DNA of 64,000 nucleotides, from NCBI RefSeq assembly GCF_003367395.1, contig NZ_CP031417.1, forward strand, positions 930,001 to 994,000, in the 5' to 3' direction. Shown piece after piece: positions 50,652 to 60,625 of the stretch; position 1 is the stretch's first letter, and every line of letters starts with the position of its first letter. This stretch comes from Pseudolabrys taiwanensis. Its GTDB lineage: Bacteria > Pseudomonadota > Alphaproteobacteria > Rhizobiales > Xanthobacteraceae. The notes beneath the pieces are model-generated. The model did not search any database, had not been told where the DNA came from, and saw only the letters and a program-made list of their open reading frames with translations. Position numbers and translations under genes: made by a program.

Positions 50652-50803
50652 GGCGGCAGCCTTTCACCGATTGCGCCACGCCGGTCAAGGGCGGGTGACG
50701 ACGGGATGACAGCCGCCGCGCCGGCGCCCCTTGGCGAGGGGCCGCGCCATCCTGTAGAAGCCCGGCATATTCCCCGTTCTCCCTACCGCCGGAACCGAAG
50801 TAA

Positions 50804-52090
<1,287 letters not shown>

Positions 52091-52108
52091 CGCTCTTTAA
52101 AGTACCTC

Positions 52109-52139
52109 CAAGCGGCAACGTTACGCACGTGGCCGCTTG
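52109..52139 (+). terminator. Stem-loop after eno
   Basis: CAAGCGGC (52109-52116) pairs with GCCGCTTG (52132-52139), and inside it ACGT pairs with ACGT around TACGC, giving a 12-bp stem with one mismatch. It begins 19 bp after the eno stop. No T-run follows, so termination efficiency is uncertain. Confidence 0.45.
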
Positions 52140-52203
52140 TCACGGGCGCCAAATCACACCAGATTGCGGGGCCGTTATAGTCGGTTTCACCGAGAGGCCC
52201 CGC

Positions 52204-53007
52204 ATGGATCAGACCGTATCGCTGGCCCGCAACGACCGGGCGCGAGTCGTCGATCAGCTCGCGGACTACGTCGTTCGCTCTATCGACACCGCCCGGGCGG
52301 TCGAGAAGCCATTTTTTCATCTCGAGTTCGATCACGTGTTCCCGCCGGACATGTACGCCAAGATCCTGGCGTTGATGCCGGAGTCGCGCGACTACCGGCC
52401 GATGCACGGGCGCAGCAAGGGACACGACCTGGACGACGGTACCCATACCCGGGTGAAGATCGACCTGTTCCCCGAATACATCCGCAATCTGCCGCCGGAA
52501 AAGAAGGCGCTGTGGGATGTGGTGGGCCGTGCCCTTTGCTCGGAAAAGGTCAAGCAGGCCTTCATCCGGCGGCTCGGACCGGGCCTGTCGAAGCGGTTCG
52601 GGGCGGATTTCGCCAAGGTCGGCATGTATCCGATTCCGATTCTGACCCGCGACATCCCGGGCTATCTGATCACGCCGCACACCGACACGCGCTGGAAGGG
52701 AATCACCGTCCAGCTCTACTTGCCGGCGGATGACGCCAACACCGACATCGGCACGATCTTCCACGACGTGCTGCCGGACGGCTCCAAGCCCAAGCATTCG
52801 CAGATGCGGTTTGCGCCCAACACCGGCTACGCCTTTGCCGTGGGCAGCGACACCTGGCATTCGGCGGACGCGGTTCATGACCGGGTGAAGACCCGCGACT
52901 CGATTCTGCTTACTTACTTCGTGGACCAGGGCGTGCTGAAGGTGCTCCGCAACCGCGGCAAGCGGCTGGGCAACTTCGTCCTCAACGAGATCCGGCAGCG
53001 GGTGTAG
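52204..53007 (+). CDS. 2-oxoglutarate/Fe(II)-dependent oxygenase-like protein
   Basis: A 267-aa protein whose C-terminal half is a double-stranded beta-helix oxygenase domain. The predicted iron ligands are His159 and Asp161 (TPHTDTRWKG) and His219 (GSDTWHSADAV), with Arg231 (KTRDSILLTYF) as candidate 2-oxoglutarate anchor. The N-terminal part (PFFHLEFDHVFPPDMYAKIL) resembles oxygenases acting on sugars or small metabolites. Substrate unknown. ATG 52204 is used; the frame runs upstream into eno without a credible start. It sits between eno and the FtsB-like gene. Confidence 0.75.
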   Translation: MDQTVSLARNDRARVVDQLADYVVRSIDTARAVEKPFFHLEFDHVFPPDMYAKILALMPESRDYRPMHGRSKGHDLDDGTHTRVKIDLFPEYIRNLPPEKKALWDVVGRALCSEKVKQAFIRRLGPGLSKRFGADFAKVGMYPIPILTRDIPGYLITPHTDTRWKGITVQLYLPADDANTDIGTIFHDVLPDGSKPKHSQMRFAPNTGYAFAVGSDTWHSADAVHDRVKTRDSILLTYFVDQGVLKVLRNRGKRLGNFVLNEIRQRV

Positions 53008-53121
53008 CGCCGCCGGGAGCGGCAGTGTGCCACGGCCGGGAAGGCGGGCCGGCGCTCGATAATCTCCAGGGCGCGGTGGGACATTAAAGCCGCCTTAACG
53101 GCCGTGCGGCATTTTGGCTGC

Positions 53122-53439
53122 ATGGTTTCCCATCGTCGCCGCCGCGCCATTCTGACCGCGCTCGGTCTCTATCTCTTTGCCGGTGCCTTCATCGGCTATT
53201 TTGGCATGAACGCCTATAGCGGCAACCATGGCCTGCGCGCGCAGAAGGACCTCGAGCAGCAGCTCGCCTCCATGCAGCAGGAGCTGCAAACGCTGAGGGC
53301 CGAACGCACCGACTGGGACCGGCGAGTCGCTCTTCTGCGATCTGATCGCATCGACCCTGATATGCTCGATGAGCGGGCTCGCAAGCTGCTCGGATTCGCC
53401 GACCCGCGTGACTTGACGCTTCTCCTGCCGCCCCGCTGA
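53122..53439 (+). CDS. ftsB: FtsB-like septum formation initiator protein
   Basis: Small bitopic cell-division protein. It has a short Arg-rich cytoplasmic N-terminus (SHRRRRA), one membrane helix (about 9-28, ILTALGLYLFAGAFIGYFGM), a coiled coil (about 42-68, QKDLEQQLASMQQELQTLRA) and a C-terminal segment with LDERARKLLGFADPRD typical of the DivIC/FtsB family. An in-frame GTG at 53104 is less likely than ATG 53122. It precedes the pdh operon, as in many alphaproteobacteria. 105 aa fits the family. Confidence 0.9.
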   Translation: MVSHRRRRAILTALGLYLFAGAFIGYFGMNAYSGNHGLRAQKDLEQQLASMQQELQTLRAERTDWDRRVALLRSDRIDPDMLDERARKLLGFADPRDLTLLLPPR

Positions 53440-53730
53440 CATTTGATTGCAGTGCAGCATAGCGCATTGCGCGCTGGCGCGTTCTGCTGACAGGAAATTG
53501 CGTCGGCCTACGTTAGCGCGCAAGCAAATGGCCGCGCCGGTGGCACTGCAAAATCGCCGCAGAATCCTTTTGGAGGATTGGGCGTTATCGCTATGCGGCG
53601 GTGGCGCAGGCCCATGAATTTTTGATGATGTCGACGCATATAGTCGCGCAGTGTCGCGCTTCCGCCGTTACGCGAAGTACGCTATGGGACGGAACGAAGC
53701 CGGTTGCGCCATTCGTCGTAAGGAGTGCCC
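53440..53730. other. 291-bp upstream region of the pdh operon
   Basis: No gene was found. The region is relatively AT-rich for the window and includes a small perfect hairpin, AATCCT (53563-53568) / AGGATT (53574-53579). An AAGGAG ribosome binding site lies just before pdhA (53720-53725). The pdh promoter must be here, but no -10/-35 pair with good spacing could be chosen. Confidence 0.5.
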
Positions 53731-54756
53731 ATGGCGGTCGCTAAGAAATCCCAGAGCACAGATGAGAAGGAACCGGTCCCGCAAGGGGCCGTCGCCGACT
53801 TCAGCAAGCAGCAGGAGCTCGACGCTTATCGTACGATGCTGACCATCCGCCGCTTCGAGGAGAAGGCGGGTCAGATGTACGGCATGGGTCTGATCGGTGG
53901 TTTCTGCCATCTCTATATCGGACAGGAAGCCGTCGTCGTCGGCATGCAGATGGCGCTGAAGGACGGTGACCAGGTGATCACCGGCTACCGCGATCACGGC
54001 CACATGATCGCCTGCGGCATGGAAGCCAAAGGCGTGATGGCGGAGTTGACCGGCCGCGCCCACGGCTATTCGCGCGGCAAGGGCGGCTCGATGCACATGT
54101 TCAGCCGCGAGAAAAATTTCTACGGCGGGCACGGCATCGTCGGCGCGCAGGTGCCGCTCGGTACCGGCCTTGCCTTCGCCAACCGTTATCGCGGCAACGA
54201 CAACATCTCGCTCACGTACTTCGGCGACGGCGCCGCCAACCAGGGCCAGGTGTACGAGAGCTTCAATATGGCCGAGCTGTGGAAGCTGCCGGTCATCTAC
54301 ATCATCGAAAACAACCGCTACGCCATGGGCACGGCGGTCAACCGGGCTTCAGCGCAGACCGACTTCTCCAAGCGTGGCGCTTCTTTCAACATTCCGGGCG
54401 AGCAGGTCGACGGCATGGACGTGCGCGCCGTGAAGGCCGCCGGCGAGCGCGCCGCGGAATGGTGCCGGAGCGGCAAGGGGCCGTTCATCCTCGAAATGCT
54501 GACCTACCGCTATCGCGGCCATTCGATGTCCGACCCGGCGAAGTACCGCACGCGCGAGGAAGTCGACAAGGTGCGCACCGCGCACGATCCGATCGATATG
54601 GCCCGGGCGCGTATCCTGGAGAAGAAGTTCGCCAAGGAAGACGAGTTGAAGAAGATCGACGCCCAGGTGCGCGATCTGATCAACGAGGCGGCGGAGTTCG
54701 CCACGCACGATCCCGAGCCGGATGTCGCCGAGCTCTACACCGACATCTACCGCTGA
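53731..54756 (+). CDS. pdhA: Pyruvate dehydrogenase E1 component, alpha subunit
   Basis: Thiamine-diphosphate-dependent decarboxylase half of E1. The 341-aa protein has YRTMLTIRRFEEKAGQMYGM, GFCHLYIGQEAVVVGMQMAL, GYRDHGHMIACGM, the TPP/magnesium motif from YFGDGAANQGQVYESFNMAE to IIENNRYAMGT, and the regulatory-type loop TYRYRGHSMSDPAKYR. ATG 53731 follows AAGGAG with good spacing, rather than an in-frame GTG two codons earlier. It is first in pdhA-pdhB-pdhC-lpdA. Confidence 0.98.
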   Translation: MAVAKKSQSTDEKEPVPQGAVADFSKQQELDAYRTMLTIRRFEEKAGQMYGMGLIGGFCHLYIGQEAVVVGMQMALKDGDQVITGYRDHGHMIACGMEAKGVMAELTGRAHGYSRGKGGSMHMFSREKNFYGGHGIVGAQVPLGTGLAFANRYRGNDNISLTYFGDGAANQGQVYESFNMAELWKLPVIYIIENNRYAMGTAVNRASAQTDFSKRGASFNIPGEQVDGMDVRAVKAAGERAAEWCRSGKGPFILEMLTYRYRGHSMSDPAKYRTREEVDKVRTAHDPIDMARARILEKKFAKEDELKKIDAQVRDLINEAAEFATHDPEPDVAELYTDIYR

Positions 54757-54810
54757 GTTCAAGTGTCCGTTGAAGGCCGATAGCCGGGCCCCGAGGAAAC
54801 AGAATAGCCC

Positions 54811-56226
54811 ATGCCGACCGAAGTATTGATGCCCGCGCTTTCGCCCACGATGGAGAAGGGCAACCTCGCCAAGTGGCTTAAGAAAGAAGGCGACACCGTC
54901 AAATCCGGCGATGTGATCGCCGAGATCGAAACCGACAAGGCCACCATGGAAGTGGAGGCTGCCGACGAAGGGACGCTCGGCAAGATCCTCGTTCCTGAGG
55001 GTACCGCGGACGTCGCGGTGAACACGCCGATCGCCGTCATTCTCGGCGAGGGCGAGGACAAAGGCGCCATTAAAGCCGCCGCACCCGCAGCCCAGCAGAA
55101 AGCCGCCGAATCCGCTCCTCCCGCTAAATCCGAAACGACCGAAGCCAAGGCGCCCGCCGCACCGGCGCCCAACCAAGAGCAGAAGGCGCCTGAAGCGCCC
55201 CTCGTCAAAGCCGCCGCCGATCCCAGCATTCCCGAAGGCACCGAGATGGTCACCATGACCATGCGCGAAGCCTTGCGCGACGCGATGGCCGAGGAGATGC
55301 GGCGCGACAAGGACGTCTTCGTGATGGGCGAAGAGGTCGCCGAATATCAGGGCGCCTACAAGGTGACCCAGGGCCTGTTGCAGGAGTTCAGCGCCGCGCG
55401 CGTGATCGACACGCCGATCACCGAGCAGGGCTTTGCCGGTCTCGGCGTCGGCGCCGCGCTTGCCGGCCTCAAGCCGATCGTCGAGTTCATGACGTTCAAC
55501 TTCGCCATGCAGGCGATCGATCAGATCATCAACTCGGCGGCCAAGACTCTGTACATGTCCGGCGGTCAGATGGGCTGCTCGATCGTGTTCCGCGGCCCGA
55601 ACGGTCCGGCCGCGCGTGTGGCCGCGCAGCACAGTCAGGATTACTCATCCTGGTATTCACACATCCCCGGCTTGAAGGTGGTGTCGCCATCGACCGCCGC
55701 CGACGCCAAGGGGCTGCTTAAGGCCGCGATCCGCGATCCGAACCCGGTGATCTTCCTGGAGAACGAGCTTCTCTACGGCCATTCGTCGCCGGTGCCGAAG
55801 CTCGATGACTTCGTGCTGCCGATCGGCAAGGCCAAGATCGCGCGTCCGGGCAAGGACGTGACCATCATCTCCTGGTCCATGGGCATGAGTTACGCGCTCA
55901 AGGCGGCCGAGGAGCTGGCGGGCCAGGGCATCGACGCCGAGGTGATCGACCTGCGCACGCTCAAGCCGATGGATACGGAAACGATCGTCGAGTCGGTGAA
56001 GAAGACCGGCCGCGCCGTAACGGTGGAAGAGGGCTGGGCCCAGTCCGGCGTCGGCGCCGAGATCGCCGCGCGCCTCATGGAGAACGCCTTCGACTATCTC
56101 GATGCGCCGGTCGCGCGCGTGTCGGGCAAGGAGGTGCCGATGCCTTACGCCGCCAATCTCGAAAAGCTCGCGCTGCCGTCCGCCGCCGAGGTGGTCGAAG
56201 CAGCCAAAGCCGTCTGCTACCGGTAA
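54811..56226 (+). CDS. pdhB: Pyruvate dehydrogenase E1 component, beta subunit, with N-terminal lipoyl domain
   Basis: Pairs with PdhA to form E1. At 471 aa it carries a lipoyl domain (about 1-80) with the lipoylated Lys in [13 protein letters not shown], then an Ala/Pro/Lys-rich flexible linker (about 85-135), then the transketolase-like beta domain from [20 protein letters not shown] through [20 protein letters not shown] to [20 protein letters not shown]. The fused lipoyl domain is a known alphaproteobacterial trait. Its lipoyl domain is nearly the same as that of PdhC. It lies 54 bp after pdhA and 9 bp before pdhC. Confidence 0.98.
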   Translation: MPTEVLMPALSPTMEKGNLAKWLKKEGDTVKSGDVIAEIETDKATMEVEAADEGTLGKILVPEGTADVAVNTPIAVILGEGEDKGAIKAAAPAAQQKAAESAPPAKSETTEAKAPAAPAPNQEQKAPEAPLVKAAADPSIPEGTEMVTMTMREALRDAMAEEMRRDKDVFVMGEEVAEYQGAYKVTQGLLQEFSAARVIDTPITEQGFAGLGVGAALAGLKPIVEFMTFNFAMQAIDQIINSAAKTLYMSGGQMGCSIVFRGPNGPAARVAAQHSQDYSSWYSHIPGLKVVSPSTAADAKGLLKAAIRDPNPVIFLENELLYGHSSPVPKLDDFVLPIGKAKIARPGKDVTIISWSMGMSYALKAAEELAGQGIDAEVIDLRTLKPMDTETIVESVKKTGRAVTVEEGWAQSGVGAEIAARLMENAFDYLDAPVARVSGKEVPMPYAANLEKLALPSAAEVVEAAKAVCYR

Positions 56227-56235
56227 CCGTCGCCC

Positions 56236-57600
56236 ATGCCCACTAACATTCTCATGCCCGCGCTGTCGCCCACGATGGAAAAGGGAAACCTTGCCAAGTG
56301 GCTGAAGAAGGAAGGCGACAAGGTCAAATCCGGCGACGTGATCGCCGAGATCGAGACCGACAAGGCGACGATGGAATACGAGGCGGTGGACGAAGGCACC
56401 ATCGCCAAGATCGTGGTGCCGGAAGGCACGCAGGACGTCGCCGTGAACGCGGTCATCGCCGTGCTCGCTGCCGACGGCGAGGATGTGAAGGCCGCGGCGT
56501 CGTCAGGAGCTGCTGCGGCCAAGCCGCAGGCGGCTGCTGCTCCCGCAGCGGCCGCTCCCAAGTCCGTTGAAGCCAAGCCTGCTGAAGCCAAGCCCGCGCC
56601 TGCGGCACCGGTGGCTGCGGCTGCCGCACCGCAAGCGGCGGCGCCGAAGCCCACCACGACTGGCCGCGTTTTCGCTTCGCCGCTGGCGCGCCGGCTCGCC
56701 AAGGACGCGGGCATCGATCTGTCGCGGGTCGACGGCTCGGGTCCGCATGGCCGTGTGGTTGCGCGCGACATCGAAGAGGCAAAGTCCGGCAAGGGCCTGC
56801 GCGCCGCGCCCGTTGCTGGCGCAGCGGCGGCACCTGCCGCCGGCGCTCCGGCACCGGCCCTGTCCGACACCCAGATCCGCGCGCTGTACGAAGAAGGCTC
56901 CTACGACTTCGTGCCGCATGACGGCATGCGTCGCACGATCGCACAGCGGCTCACCGCCGCGACGCAGTCGATGCCGACCTTCTACCTCACTATCGACTGC
57001 GACATCGGCAAGCTCACCGCCGCGCGCGAGGAGATCAACGCGTCGGCGCCCAAGGGCGCGGACGGCAAGCCGTTGTTCAAGCTTTCGGTCAATGACTTCG
57101 TCATCAAGGCGCTGGCGCTTGCCCTGCAACGGATTCCGGAGGCCAACGTCTCCTGGGCCGAGAGCGGCATGCTCAAGCACAAGCATTCCGACATCGGCGT
57201 CGCTGTGGCGCTGCCGGGCGGCCTGATCACGCCGATCATCCATAAGGCCGAAACCTTGTCGCTGTCGGCCATCTCCAATGCGATGCGCGATCTCGCCGCG
57301 CGGGCGCGGGCGCGCAAGCTCAAGCCGAACGAGTACCAGGGTGGCACGTCGTCGGTGTCGAACCTCGGCATGTACGGCATCAAGGACTTCACCGCGGTGA
57401 TCAATCCGCCGCAGGCGTCGATCCTGGCGGTCGGCACCGGCGAGGAGCGGGCGGTGGTGCGGGGCGGCCAGATCGTGCCGGCGACCATCATGTCCTGCAC
57501 TTTGTCGTGCGATCACCGCGCCATCGACGGCGCGCTGGGCGCCGAGCTGATCACCGCGTTCAAGACCTTGATCGAAAACCCGGTGATGATGGTGGTGTGA
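56236..57600 (+). CDS. pdhC: Dihydrolipoyl acetyltransferase (E2) of pyruvate dehydrogenase
   Basis: Core of the complex that moves acetyl groups from lipoyl to CoA. The 454-aa protein has one lipoyl domain (about 1-80, [13 protein letters not shown]), an Ala/Pro linker, a peripheral-subunit-binding domain (about 145-180, FASPLARRLAKDAGIDLSRV), a second linker, and the catalytic domain (about 225-454) with TYLTIDCDIGKL-like and the C-terminal SCDHRAIDGALGAEL motif containing the catalytic His. It follows pdhB by 9 bp. A large palindromic element separates it from lpdA. Confidence 0.98.
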   Translation: MPTNILMPALSPTMEKGNLAKWLKKEGDKVKSGDVIAEIETDKATMEYEAVDEGTIAKIVVPEGTQDVAVNAVIAVLAADGEDVKAAASSGAAAAKPQAAAAPAAAAPKSVEAKPAEAKPAPAAPVAAAAAPQAAAPKPTTTGRVFASPLARRLAKDAGIDLSRVDGSGPHGRVVARDIEEAKSGKGLRAAPVAGAAAAPAAGAPAPALSDTQIRALYEEGSYDFVPHDGMRRTIAQRLTAATQSMPTFYLTIDCDIGKLTAAREEINASAPKGADGKPLFKLSVNDFVIKALALALQRIPEANVSWAESGMLKHKHSDIGVAVALPGGLITPIIHKAETLSLSAISNAMRDLAARARARKLKPNEYQGGTSSVSNLGMYGIKDFTAVINPPQASILAVGTGEERAVVRGGQIVPATIMSCTLSCDHRAIDGALGAELITAFKTLIENPVMMVV

Positions 57601-57607
57601 GCTTTCT

Positions 57608-57753
57608 TACCCTCTCCCCTTGAGGGAGAGGGTGGCTGAGCGCCGCAGGCGCGAAGCCGGGTGAGGGGTGCTTAGTTCGTCACGCGATAGCAGGACCCCT
57701 CACCCGGCTCCTCGCTTCGCTCGGAGCCACCCTCTCCCTCAAGGGGAGAGGGG
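57608..57753. repeat. Large palindromic element (family 3) between pdhC and lpdA
   Basis: A near-complete inverted repeat: the left half starts ACCCTCTCCCCTTGAGGGAG and runs to CCGGGTGAGGGG; the right half mirrors it from CCCCTCACCCGG to CTCAAGGGGAGAGGGG. Each half also folds on itself (CCCTCTCCC / GGGAGAGGG). The right end supplies the purine-rich GGGGAGAGGGGAAAGAGAAG just before the lpdA start. Such elements are common in related genomes. Confidence 0.85.
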
Positions 57754-57766
57754 AAAGAGAAGAAGC

Positions 57767-59194
57767 ATGGCCGACACATCTTTCGACATCATCATCATCG
57801 GCGCCGGTCCCGGCGGTTACGTCACCGCCATCCGCGCCGCGCAACTCGGTTTCAAGGTCGCGGTGGTGGAGCGCCAATTCCTCGGCGGCATCTGCAACAA
57901 CTGGGGCTGCATTCCGACCAAGGCGCTGCTGCGCTCGGCCGAGATCTATCACTACATGACGCATGCCAAGGACTACGGCCTGGCGGCGGAGAACGTGAAA
58001 GCCGATCCGGCGGCGGTGATCGCCCGCTCGCGCGGCGTCGTGAACCGGCTCAATACCGGCGTCGGCTTCCTGTTCAAGAAGAACAAGATCACCACGATCA
58101 AGGGCGAGGCGGTGATCGACGCGCCGGGCAAGATCACGGTGAAAAACTACGACTCGCCGCTCGTGAACATGCCGAAGGACGCGCTCGGCGCCGGCACCTA
58201 TCAGGCCAAGCACATCATTGTCGCCACCGGCGCGCGGCCGCGCACGCTGCCGGGCCTCGAGCCGGACGGCAAGCTGGTCTGGACCTATTTCGACGCGCTC
58301 GCCGCCACCAAGTTTCCGAAGTCGCTGCTGGTGGTCGGCTCCGGCGCCATCGGCATCGAATTCGCCTCGTTCTATCGCACCATGGGTGCCGAGGTGACCG
58401 TGGTCGAGGTGCTGCCGCAGATCCTGCCGGTGGAGGATGCCGAGATCGCCGGCGTCGCCCGCAAGCAGTTCGAGAAGCAGGGCATGAAGATCATCGCCGG
58501 CGCGAAGGTCACCAAGCTCGACAAGAAGGCCGACAGCGTCACCGCCACCATCGAGGCGGACGGCAAGACGCAGCAGATCACGGTCGATCGCGTCATCGCC
58601 GCGGTCGGCGTCGTCGGCAATGTCGAGAACCTCGGCCTGGAGAAGCTCGGCGTGAAGACCGAGCGCGGCACCATCAAGATCGACGACTTCTGCAAGACCA
58701 ACGTGCCGGGCATCTACGCCATTGGCGACGTCGCGGGCCCGCCGATGCTGGCGCACAAGGCCGAGCACGAAGGCATCATCTGCGTCGAAGCCATCAAGGG
58801 CCTGCATCCGCACCCGATGGACAAGCTGAAGATCCCGGGCTGCACCTATTGCCATCCGCAGATCGCCTCGGTCGGGCTCACCGAGGCCAAGGCGAAGGAG
58901 GGCGGCCGCGACATTCGCGTCGGCCGCTTCCCGTTCGTCGGCAACGGCAAGGCGATCGCGCAGGGCGAGGATCAAGGCCTGGTCAAGGTCATCTTCGACA
59001 AGAAGACCGGCCAGCTCCTCGGCGCGCATATGGTCGGTTCGGAGGTCACCGAGCTCATTCAGGGCTTCGTCGTGGCGATGAATCTCGAGACGACCGAAGA
59101 AGAATTGATGCACACGATCTTCCCCCATCCGACGATTTCGGAGACGATGAAGGAAGCGGTGCTGGATGCTTATGGGCGCGTGCTGAACATGTAG
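57767..59194 (+). CDS. lpdA: Dihydrolipoyl dehydrogenase (E3)
   Basis: FAD enzyme that reoxidises dihydrolipoyl groups with NAD. The 475-aa product has the FAD motif FDIIIIGAGPGGYVTAIRAA, the redox disulfide in GGICNNWGCIPTKAL, the NAD motif LLVVGSGAIGIEFASFYRTM, the second FAD segment VPGIYAIGDVAGPPMLAHKA, and the active-site His in IFPHPTISETMKEA. ATG 57767 is used; its ribosome binding site is provided by the right arm of the preceding palindromic element. Last gene of the pdh cluster; it may also serve 2-oxoglutarate dehydrogenase if no other E3 exists. Confidence 0.98.
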   Translation: MADTSFDIIIIGAGPGGYVTAIRAAQLGFKVAVVERQFLGGICNNWGCIPTKALLRSAEIYHYMTHAKDYGLAAENVKADPAAVIARSRGVVNRLNTGVGFLFKKNKITTIKGEAVIDAPGKITVKNYDSPLVNMPKDALGAGTYQAKHIIVATGARPRTLPGLEPDGKLVWTYFDALAATKFPKSLLVVGSGAIGIEFASFYRTMGAEVTVVEVLPQILPVEDAEIAGVARKQFEKQGMKIIAGAKVTKLDKKADSVTATIEADGKTQQITVDRVIAAVGVVGNVENLGLEKLGVKTERGTIKIDDFCKTNVPGIYAIGDVAGPPMLAHKAEHEGIICVEAIKGLHPHPMDKLKIPGCTYCHPQIASVGLTEAKAKEGGRDIRVGRFPFVGNGKAIAQGEDQGLVKVIFDKKTGQLLGAHMVGSEVTELIQGFVVAMNLETTEEELMHTIFPHPTISETMKEAVLDAYGRVLNM

Positions 59195-59202
59195 CTTTGC
59201 TG

Positions 59203-59292
59203 CGTCATGCCCGGCCTTGCGCCGGGCATCCACGTCTTAGGGCATCGCTGCAAGGTAAGGCGTGGATGGCCGGGACAAGCCCGGCCATGACG
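59203..59292. repeat. Palindromic element (family 4) between lpdA and cysK
   Basis: Starts CGTCATGCCCGGCCTTGCGC and ends GCCCGGCCATGACG, with inner arms GGCATCCACG / CGTGGATGGCC. It lies 8 bp after lpdA and 23 bp before cysK. It resembles short repeats found between genes across Bradyrhizobium-like chromosomes and may end or protect the pdh transcript. Confidence 0.75.
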
Positions 59293-59315
59293 ATGCGGAA
59301 AGGACTGGAAGACAC

Positions 59316-60368
59316 ATGGCCAAGTTCGACAGCATTCTCGACACCGTCGGCCGCACGCCGGTCGTCAAGATCAACAAGCTGGCTCCGGCCGGAGTCAATC
59401 TCTACGTCAAGGTCGAGGCCTTCAACCCGCTCGGCTCGGTGAAGGATCGTCTCGCGCTCGGCGTTATCGAGGCGGCGGAGAAGTCGGGCGAGCTCAAGCC
59501 CGGCATGACGGTGGTGGAAGCGACCTCCGGCAACACCGGCATCGGTCTTGCCATGGTCTGCGCCGCCAAGGGCTATCCGCTGGTCATCACCATGGCGGAA
59601 AGCTTCTCGGTCGAGCGCCGCAAGCTGATGCGCTTCCTCGGCGCCAAGGTGGTGCTGACCCCGGCGGCCGAGCGTGCCTTCGGCATGGTCAACAAGGCGC
59701 AGGAACTGGCCAAGACGCATGGCTGGTTCATGACGCGCCAGTTCGAGAACGAAGCCAATCCGGACATGCACGAGCGCACCACGGGGCGCGAGATCGTCGA
59801 CGATTTCGCCGGCGAGCGGCTCGATTACTGGGTCACCGGCTTCGGCACCGGCGGCACGCTGACCGGCGTCTCGCGCGTGCTGCGCAAGGAGCGGCCCGAG
59901 ACCAAGATCATCGTCTGCGAGCCGTCCGACGCGCCGATGCTCGCCTCCGGCGTCGCGCAGGAGCGCAATGCCGACGGCACGCCGGCCAAGCCCCATCCTG
60001 CCTTCAAGCCGCATCCGATGCAGGGCTGGAGCCCGGACTTCATCCCGCGCATCACCGGCGAAGCCGTCGACGCGAAGGCGTTCGACAAGCTTCTGTCGAT
60101 CGCCGGCCCCGAGGCGATGAAGTGCGCCAAGGCGTTGGCGCAGCAGGAAGGCATCTTCGTCGGCATCACCTCCGGCGCGACCTTTGCCGGCGCGCTGGAA
60201 GTCGCGAGACAGGCCGAGCCTGGCTCGACCATCCTGTGCATGCTGCCCGACACGGGCGAGCGCTATCTGTCGACGCCGCTGTTCGGCGATGTCGGCGCTG
60301 ACATGTCGGAAGACGAGCTGAAGATTTCCAATTCGACGCCGAGCAACCGCCTGCCGCCGAAGGCGTAA
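59316..60368 (+). CDS. cysK: Cysteine synthase A (O-acetylserine sulfhydrylase)
   Basis: PLP enzyme that makes cysteine from O-acetylserine and sulfide. The PLP Lys is in NPLGSVKDRLAL, the substrate loop is EATSGNTGIGLAMVCAAKGY, and the phosphate-binding glycines are in VTGFGTGGTLTGVSRVL. It is 350 aa, about 30 longer than E. coli CysK, with an insert around GVAQERNADGTPAKPHPAFK and a C-terminal tail DMSEDELKISNSTPSNRL. These features also occur in cystathionine beta-synthase-like relatives, so substrate assignment is slightly less certain than the family. ATG 59316 gives the standard N-terminus. Confidence 0.92.
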   Translation: MAKFDSILDTVGRTPVVKINKLAPAGVNLYVKVEAFNPLGSVKDRLALGVIEAAEKSGELKPGMTVVEATSGNTGIGLAMVCAAKGYPLVITMAESFSVERRKLMRFLGAKVVLTPAAERAFGMVNKAQELAKTHGWFMTRQFENEANPDMHERTTGREIVDDFAGERLDYWVTGFGTGGTLTGVSRVLRKERPETKIIVCEPSDAPMLASGVAQERNADGTPAKPHPAFKPHPMQGWSPDFIPRITGEAVDAKAFDKLLSIAGPEAMKCAKALAQQEGIFVGITSGATFAGALEVARQAEPGSTILCMLPDTGERYLSTPLFGDVGADMSEDELKISNSTPSNRLPPKA

Positions 60369-60380
60369 AAGGGGGGCATT

Positions 60381-60623
60381 ATGGGCATTATCGCTTGGAT
60401 TATCGTCGGGCTCGTCGCCGGCTGGCTGGCGCATATCATTCTCGGCGGCCGCGGCGGCCTGTTCGGCAATCTTGCCGTCGGCCTGATCGGGGCCATCGTC
60501 GCGGGCGCCATTCTGCCGCGGCTCAACATCATGATCCGGCCCGACTTCATCGGCAACCTGATCAGTGCCACCATCGGCGCGGTGGTTTTCCTGTTCATCT
60601 GGCGCGCGATCCGGCGCGCCTGA
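60381..60623 (+). CDS. GlsB/YeaQ/YmgE-family small membrane protein
   Basis: An 80-aa inner-membrane protein with three hydrophobic segments (about 3-20, 28-46 and 58-76). The Gly-rich signature GLVAGWLAHIILGGRGGLFG followed by LAVGLIGAIVAGAILP is typical of the transglycosylase-associated (GlsB) family, whose members are often stress-induced and of unknown function. AAAAGGGGGG precedes the start. It follows cysK by 12 bp and ends 2 bp before the end of the convergent GntR gene. Confidence 0.88.
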   Translation: MGIIAWIIVGLVAGWLAHIILGGRGGLFGNLAVGLIGAIVAGAILPRLNIMIRPDFIGNLISATIGAVVFLFIWRAIRRA

Positions 60624-60625
60624 AC

